Assembly (NCBI GenBank): GCA_024229395.1
Contig: JAAESM010000016.1
Span: forward strand, 39,810 to 103,809
Direction of reading: 5' to 3'
Length of the DNA stretch: 64,000 nt
Source: Planctomycetota bacterium
Lineage (GTDB): Bacteria; Planctomycetota; UBA1135
Shown: piece after piece, positions 60,273 through 64,000 of the stretch
Layout: the number at the start of each line of letters is the position of its first letter
Numbering within the stretch: position 1 is the first letter of the stretch
Position numbers and translations under genes: made by a program
The notes under the pieces: generated by a model
The model's database searches: none
Seen by the model: the letters and a program-made list of their open reading frames with translations, nothing else
Told to the model about the DNA's origin: nothing

Positions 60273-61139
60273 ATGAAGTACTTCGATCCACACATTCACT
60301 GCCTTTCACGCACCACCGACGACTACGAAAACATGTTCCTTGCCGGCGTGCGAGCCGTCGTCGAACCTGCTTTCTGGATGGGCCAACCACGTACTTACGC
60401 CGGCACCTTCTTCGATTATTTCCTGTCGATCATCGAGTTCGAGCGCACCCGCGCTTCTGACTTTGGCATCACCCACCGCTGCACCATTGGCTTGAACCCG
60501 AAGGAAGCCAACGACGAGAAGTTGGCCGATGAGGTTCTTGAGCGCCTACCTGAGTTCATGGCACGCGAAGGTGTGGTTGCTGCTGGTGAATTGGGCTTTG
60601 ATGCAATCACCCCAGCCGAGGAACGCGCCTTGCGCATCCAGGTGGAGATGGCGATCAAGCTGGACCTAGCCATCATGGTGCATACGCCCCACCGCGATAA
60701 GTACCGCGGCACCATCTTGCTGATGGACATCCTTGATGAGATGGGCGTGGACCGAAATCGCTGCGTGATCGATCACAGCACTGAGGAAACCACCAAGCTG
60801 ATCCTCGATCGTGGCTACTGGGCTGGACATACCGTCTACCCTCAGACCAAGCTCACGCCAGAGCGCTTCGCCAACCTCTACAACGAGTTCGGCATCGAGC
60901 GCATGACCTTGAACACCAGCGCTGACTGGGGCAAGTCCGACCCACTGCTTTTGCCTAAGACTTGCGCCTATCTGGAGCGTCGTGGTGCCGATCGTGCCAC
61001 TCTGCAGAAGTTGGTTTGGGATAACCCAATCGCCTTCTACGGTGCAGAAAAACTGGCTTTACCAGCCGGTTGCGAACCTTTCGACCCGATTGCGGCACAA
61101 GCCACCCACAGCAAGCTGCCTGGAGCAGCCACTCATTAA
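60273..61139 (+). CDS. TatD-family metal-dependent hydrolase (EboB-like)
   Basis: A 288-residue TIM-barrel amidohydrolase. Metal ligands start with FDPHIHC (Asp5, His7, His9), then AAGELGFDAITPAEERAL (Glu), MVHTPHRDKYRG and VIDHSTEE. The segments SRTTDDYENMFLAGVRAVVEPAFWMGQPRTYAGTFFDYF and LNPKEANDEK closely resemble EboB of the ebo cluster, which handles transport of prenylated or pigment-like compounds to the periplasm in other bacteria. No other ebo gene is visible. It lies 21 nt after the LonB-like gene and is probably cotranscribed. Confidence 0.82.
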   Translation: MKYFDPHIHCLSRTTDDYENMFLAGVRAVVEPAFWMGQPRTYAGTFFDYFLSIIEFERTRASDFGITHRCTIGLNPKEANDEKLADEVLERLPEFMAREGVVAAGELGFDAITPAEERALRIQVEMAIKLDLAIMVHTPHRDKYRGTILLMDILDEMGVDRNRCVIDHSTEETTKLILDRGYWAGHTVYPQTKLTPERFANLYNEFGIERMTLNTSADWGKSDPLLLPKTCAYLERRGADRATLQKLVWDNPIAFYGAEKLALPAGCEPFDPIAAQATHSKLPGAATH

Positions 61140-61182
61140 TATCCGTAATTACAGGTTTCTCGAAAAAACCCTGTTGCCGCCT

Positions 61183-61287
61183 GGGGGGTACCCCCTAAAT
61201 AGGCATGAGAGAACCTGATTTCCTTACTGGAGAGACAAGGGGAATGAGTGAACGCCGAGGCTGGGGGGCTTCGGCGTTCTTTTTTTT
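61183..61287 (+). ncRNA. Candidate structured RNA with G6 hairpin and terminator
   Basis: GGGGG (61184-61188) and CCCCC (61191-61195) form a palindrome around TA. Then a strong terminator folds from GAACGCCGAGGC (61250-61261) with GCTTCGGCGTTC (61268-61279), loop TGGGGG, followed by T8 (61280-61287). It may be the 3' end of the TatD-hydrolase transcript, a leader of the pseudopilin gene at 61387 or an independent small RNA. The layout resembles 46956-47041. Confidence 0.55.
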
Positions 61288-61386
61288 ATAGACATTGAAG
61301 GAGAATCGATTTTTTGTCCGTTTCCCGGTGAAGTGACCATCCATCCAATCCGCTGTTGGAGTCCTGGAGTCTCTCTCTCAGAAAAT

Positions 61387-62607
61387 ATGCGGATAATCAC
61401 TCAGCCCCCCCCACACAGCCAACGCGGCGCAGTCCTTCTGCTCGTGATTCTGGTCACAAGTCTCTTGGCAGCAGCTACTGCCAGCTATTCCGGCACTCTT
61501 GAGGATGTCGTCGACGTGCAACGCGATGAAGCCTCTGCCTTACGCGCAGAGTTTGCAGCTGAATCAGGCCTTGAATATGCACAGCGTAGATTGATGCTGA
61601 ATCCGGCGTGGACCGGTACTGGCGTCGATGGTGTCACCCTCAGCGATGGCATGACGCACTTCATGATTGCTGCCGCCCCTGACGAGGCCAGTTCATTCGG
61701 TGAGAATGTGCACACCCTCGAAATCGATGGTGACTACGGTGACAGTAGTGCTCGTTTGGGTAGTTCGGTACGCGTCTTCATGGGCGAATCCGCTACCTCG
61801 GAGCTGGCACTGATTTTCCTTGGCGAGAACTTCAAGCAACGCCACGGCATGGTTTACGGTGACATCCTCGTCACTGACCGCGCCAACAAGGTGAATGACT
61901 GGGTTTATGATGCCGAAGGCAACGGTAGCTACCAATCAGGTGGCGCCGACGCTGATGGAACCACCATCTTCGTATGTACGGGTGTCGACGGCACCGTCTA
62001 CAAGTACCGCGGCGACATGGATGATTATCAGTGGCTGGGCGATGAAGTCGTGATTACTGAGAACACTCAAGCACCTGCGTGGGATCTTGATCAGTACCTG
62101 GTCGAAGGGCCTGGACTGCGCATCTACGACGGCGTGACTAAGCTCACTAATGAGTACGTGGAAGAGACTGCGGTCTTCATCCTGGAACCTGACCAGAAGC
62201 TAGTCTTGAAGGGCTGCACTATGGCAGGCGGCGTGGTGGTCTACTGCCCTAAGGATTACGATCCACGTTCCGGTTACCGCAACATCGTGATGTTGAAGAA
62301 CGGTACCTGCATCGGTGGCGGTGACGGTGGCGTCGAAGACCACATTGGTTTAATCGCTCCCGGAGCGCGTTTGCAGAATGATGCCAACGGCACTTGGATG
62401 TGCGGCTTCCACTTCGTCAACGAGATTGGCAACTTCAAGTACGCCGATATCTGGGGACAGCTGGTGATTCTGAACCGTTGCCAGAACCTCAACGACTGTG
62501 AGGTGAGCTACTACGCTCCAGTTGCCGAGAACCGTCCGTCAGCGATCAGCTTCGGCATGACCGGTGCTTACACCGATATGATGGAAGTCTTCGAGAACTT
62601 CAACTAA
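61387..62607 (+). CDS. PilX/GspK-like pseudopilin
   Basis: A 406-residue exported protein with a type IV pilin-like N-terminus: SQRG then AVLLLVILVTSLLAAATASYSG, followed by RDEASALRAEFAAESGLEYAQRRLML, the amphipathic helix typical of PilX/GspK minor pilins. Cleavage after Gly14 is expected; the residue at mature position 5 is not Glu, as in GspK. The large C-terminal region (DGTTIFVCTGVDGTVYKYRG, DHIGLIAPGARLQNDANG) looks beta-rich and unlike known pilins. The ATG at 61387 puts the hydrophobic helix at the correct distance. No other pilus gene is in the window. Confidence 0.78.
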   Translation: MRIITQPPPHSQRGAVLLLVILVTSLLAAATASYSGTLEDVVDVQRDEASALRAEFAAESGLEYAQRRLMLNPAWTGTGVDGVTLSDGMTHFMIAAAPDEASSFGENVHTLEIDGDYGDSSARLGSSVRVFMGESATSELALIFLGENFKQRHGMVYGDILVTDRANKVNDWVYDAEGNGSYQSGGADADGTTIFVCTGVDGTVYKYRGDMDDYQWLGDEVVITENTQAPAWDLDQYLVEGPGLRIYDGVTKLTNEYVEETAVFILEPDQKLVLKGCTMAGGVVVYCPKDYDPRSGYRNIVMLKNGTCIGGGDGGVEDHIGLIAPGARLQNDANGTWMCGFHFVNEIGNFKYADIWGQLVILNRCQNLNDCEVSYYAPVAENRPSAISFGMTGAYTDMMEVFENFN

Positions 62608-62624
62608 GCCGCTGAAGCCTCCAA

Positions 62625-62674
62625 TTGAATCCGCCCCTACAGCGCATCAGCACTGCAGGGGCGGATTGCTTTTG
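62625..62674. terminator. Terminator between pseudopilin gene and last gene
   Basis: AATCCGCCCCT (62628-62638) pairs with AGGGGCGGATT (62657-62667), extended by CAG/CTG inside, and TTTT follows at 62670-62673. It lies between two convergent genes. Confidence 0.8.
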
Positions 62675-62683
62675 GCCTGAAGC

Positions 62684-64000
62684 TTAGACGGCTACGGCGA
62701 TCGGCGACAGGCGATTGATCTGAGTCAACTCAGCTTGGAAGCCTTCCAAAGCCTTGACGAAAGCTTCGCGGTGCGGTGCGAAGATCTTGTCGGCCAACTC
62801 GCGGTAGTGTTGAATACCGCTCTGCAGGTTGTCACGGCACTGCTCAATGCGGCGTGTCAGGCTGGCTGTCACTTCGCGCTTGTGCTGTGCAATATCACTA
62901 CGCAGGTTGTCCAAGTTAAGCTTCAGCTCCTTCAACAACATATGCGGGCGATCGACGCTCATCGGCAGGCTTGCTCGCCCATAGATGTGATCGACCATGT
63001 CATCGAGAGTGGTTTCTTGGTGGTAGTAAGCGGCGTTGGGGCCGCAGCAAACTGCCGTTGGCAAATCTGGCTCGATGCCCTTCATGACGGTGTAGGAGCC
63101 GGCAAGATCGCGGCATAGGCAGGCCTTATCAAAGACGCGGTTCTCCGCGACTTCGCGGTCCTCCACCGACATCACAGTGCCGGAAATATCCTTCAGCTTG
63201 CGGCGTTGGTAGGCGGTAGTTGCGGTGCACAACGGCTTGTCGGTGTACTCCACATTGGAGACCAAAAATCCTTTCGGGCACTTGCTGCCAGGCTTGCCGT
63301 CTTCCACGCGTGCGCGACGTAGGTCTTCGCTGGTAGAAGTACGCAGGTTCCAGAACGGCACGCCCAACGGCGACGAGTTGCTGAGGAAGATATCGTTCTC
63401 GCCAGCCTCTTTGAGACGCTTGAGACTCTCGCGGTCGATGTTGACCACATCAGGCACGTACAGGAATGGGCTGCCCCATCCGGTGCCATCGACCTGATAG
63501 TGCTCGCGCAGCAAACGATCTTCATGAGCGTTGCCGATGCCACCTTGAACGGTTACGCGCGCATCGGTCGGCTCACCGGACTCGCGGTGGCCCAGTGCAT
63601 CCAAAGCCTTCTGGCGAATGCCTTGCAGGCTGGAGACCAAGTTCGCCTTCTGGCGCTTGAACTCATCGAGGATCGGGCCCATCAGTTGCCCCTTGGCACC
63701 GAATGCGTGGCCACCACAGTTGAGGCCAGACTCAACGCGGAACTCAGAAACATGCAAACCAAGCGCTGCGAGCTTCTTGCCTTGCACCAAAGCGGAGCGG
63801 TAATCCCCCACCTTCAGGACGATGCGCTTGCGCAAGTTGCCGCACTTATCCGGCAGCAGTTCCTTGAACTGGCCCATGTATGCGAACAAGCGTCGGTTCA
63901 TGCCAGCAGACAAAACCACCGAACCGTTCACCTTGCTGTTCATGAAACCGCGCAACGAAGTCAAGGCATCGGAGCAGTTCTCGGCATACTTGCGGCCGCG
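62684..64000 (-). CDS. Cys-rich conserved protein, unknown (5' truncated by window end)
   Basis: The frame is open to base 64000, so at least 439 residues are present and the true start lies outside; the TTG at 63964 is probably internal. I do not recognise a named family. Segments such as ESGLNCGGHAFGAKGQLMGPI, VTVQGGIGNAHEDRLLREHY and VDGTGWGSPFLYVPDVVNIDRESLKRLKEAG read like a TIM-barrel flavoenzyme, with a Gly-Gly phosphate loop. A later stretch has clustered cysteines (KCPKGFLV, LCTATTAYQ, KACLCRDLAGSY, AVCCGPNAAYY) that could hold an Fe-S cluster. The last 100 residues are helical (LNLDNLRSDIAQHKREV, RDNLQSGIQHYRELADKIF). An oxidoreductase is my best guess. Confidence 0.55.
   Translation of the reverse strand, partial: RGRKYAENCSDALTSLRGFMNSKVNGSVVLSAGMNRRLFAYMGQFKELLPDKCGNLRKRIVLKVGDYRSALVQGKKLAALGLHVSEFRVESGLNCGGHAFGAKGQLMGPILDEFKRQKANLVSSLQGIRQKALDALGHRESGEPTDARVTVQGGIGNAHEDRLLREHYQVDGTGWGSPFLYVPDVVNIDRESLKRLKEAGENDIFLSNSSPLGVPFWNLRTSTSEDLRRARVEDGKPGSKCPKGFLVSNVEYTDKPLCTATTAYQRRKLKDISGTVMSVEDREVAENRVFDKACLCRDLAGSYTVMKGIEPDLPTAVCCGPNAAYYHQETTLDDMVDHIYGRASLPMSVDRPHMLLKELKLNLDNLRSDIAQHKREVTASLTRRIEQCRDNLQSGIQHYRELADKIFAPHREAFVKALEGFQAELTQINRLSPIAVAV

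Noticed and set aside
1..64000. Prophage, insertion sequence, integron or defence system
   Set aside because: No transposase, integrase, terminal inverted repeats, nuclease-helicase defence pair or toxin-antitoxin pair could be recognised.

Overview
The window is a 64 kb piece of a bacterial chromosome with normal housekeeping content. I see no transposase, integrase, phage gene, rRNA or CRISPR array. Several traits suggest a Gram-negative planctomycete-like organism, perhaps of the marine Saltatorellus/Poly30 type: a lysine-rich histone H1-like protein next to HU, a secreted C-type lectin with a C-terminal module I associate with planctomycete secreted proteins, a GH172 (DUF2961) protein, HEAT-repeat and M16 exoproteins, outer-membrane lipoproteins and lipopolysaccharide-type glycosyltransferases. 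The phylum assignment is an inference from gene style, not from a marker tree.

Layout. 1-2.5 kb: 3' end of metG, then HU, the H1-like protein and rpmB on the minus strand. 2.5-10.8 kb: a promoter and glycine riboswitch with terminator drive gcvT-gcvH-gcvPA-gcvPB-octanoyl/lipoyl transferase-thyA-folA and a GNAT/aminotransferase fusion. This operon makes 5,10-methylene-tetrahydrofolate from glycine, lipoylates GcvH, uses the one-carbon unit for dTMP and regenerates tetrahydrofolate. 11-16 kb: secreted lectin, tRNA-Gln(UUG), cinA-tatC, and a membrane-anchored coiled-coil protein. 16-20.7 kb: coaE, rho, a glycosyltransferase and trxB. 20.7-25.4 kb: ArfB-like rescue factor, SLC13 permease-MOSC pair, an SDR and a methyltransferase. 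25.5-32.8 kb: an isocitrate-type dehydrogenase, M32 carboxypeptidase-GH172 pair, an XRE regulator, and a divergent single-chain homoaconitase-like (fungal LYS4-type) gene whose first part is AT-rich.

32.8-47 kb: an M16 peptidase, an HD-domain protein plus diguanylate cyclase, then a six-gene minus-strand operon recG-HEAT-SLT-[2Fe-2S]-elbB-M1 peptidase with gaps of 0-2 nt or 4-nt overlaps. 47-54.4 kb: SDR, methyltransferase, hemerythrin-like protein, CCA-adding enzyme and an envelope polysaccharide group (GT4, O-antigen ligase-like, GT2, Kdo/WaaP-type kinase). 54.4-64 kb: outer-membrane lipoprotein, Fe/Mn-SOD, a TPR membrane glycosyltransferase, a LonB-like protease, an EboB-like TatD hydrolase, a PilX/GspK-like pseudopilin, and a Cys-rich protein I do not recognise, cut by the right edge.

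Most genes are tightly packed. Several divergent pairs start only 19-46 nt apart, with a -10-like hexamer 7-8 nt before an ATG, which suggests leaderless transcription. Intrinsic terminators are frequent and often bidirectional between convergent genes. The observations I rate highest are the one-carbon operon under a glycine riboswitch, the LYS4-type homoaconitase with mosaic composition, the compact divergent leaderless promoters, a G-quadruplex motif just upstream of HU, two G6-hairpin/terminator leaders, and family enzymes with altered catalytic motifs (MetRS KMSKS, HD to AD, LonB Walker A).
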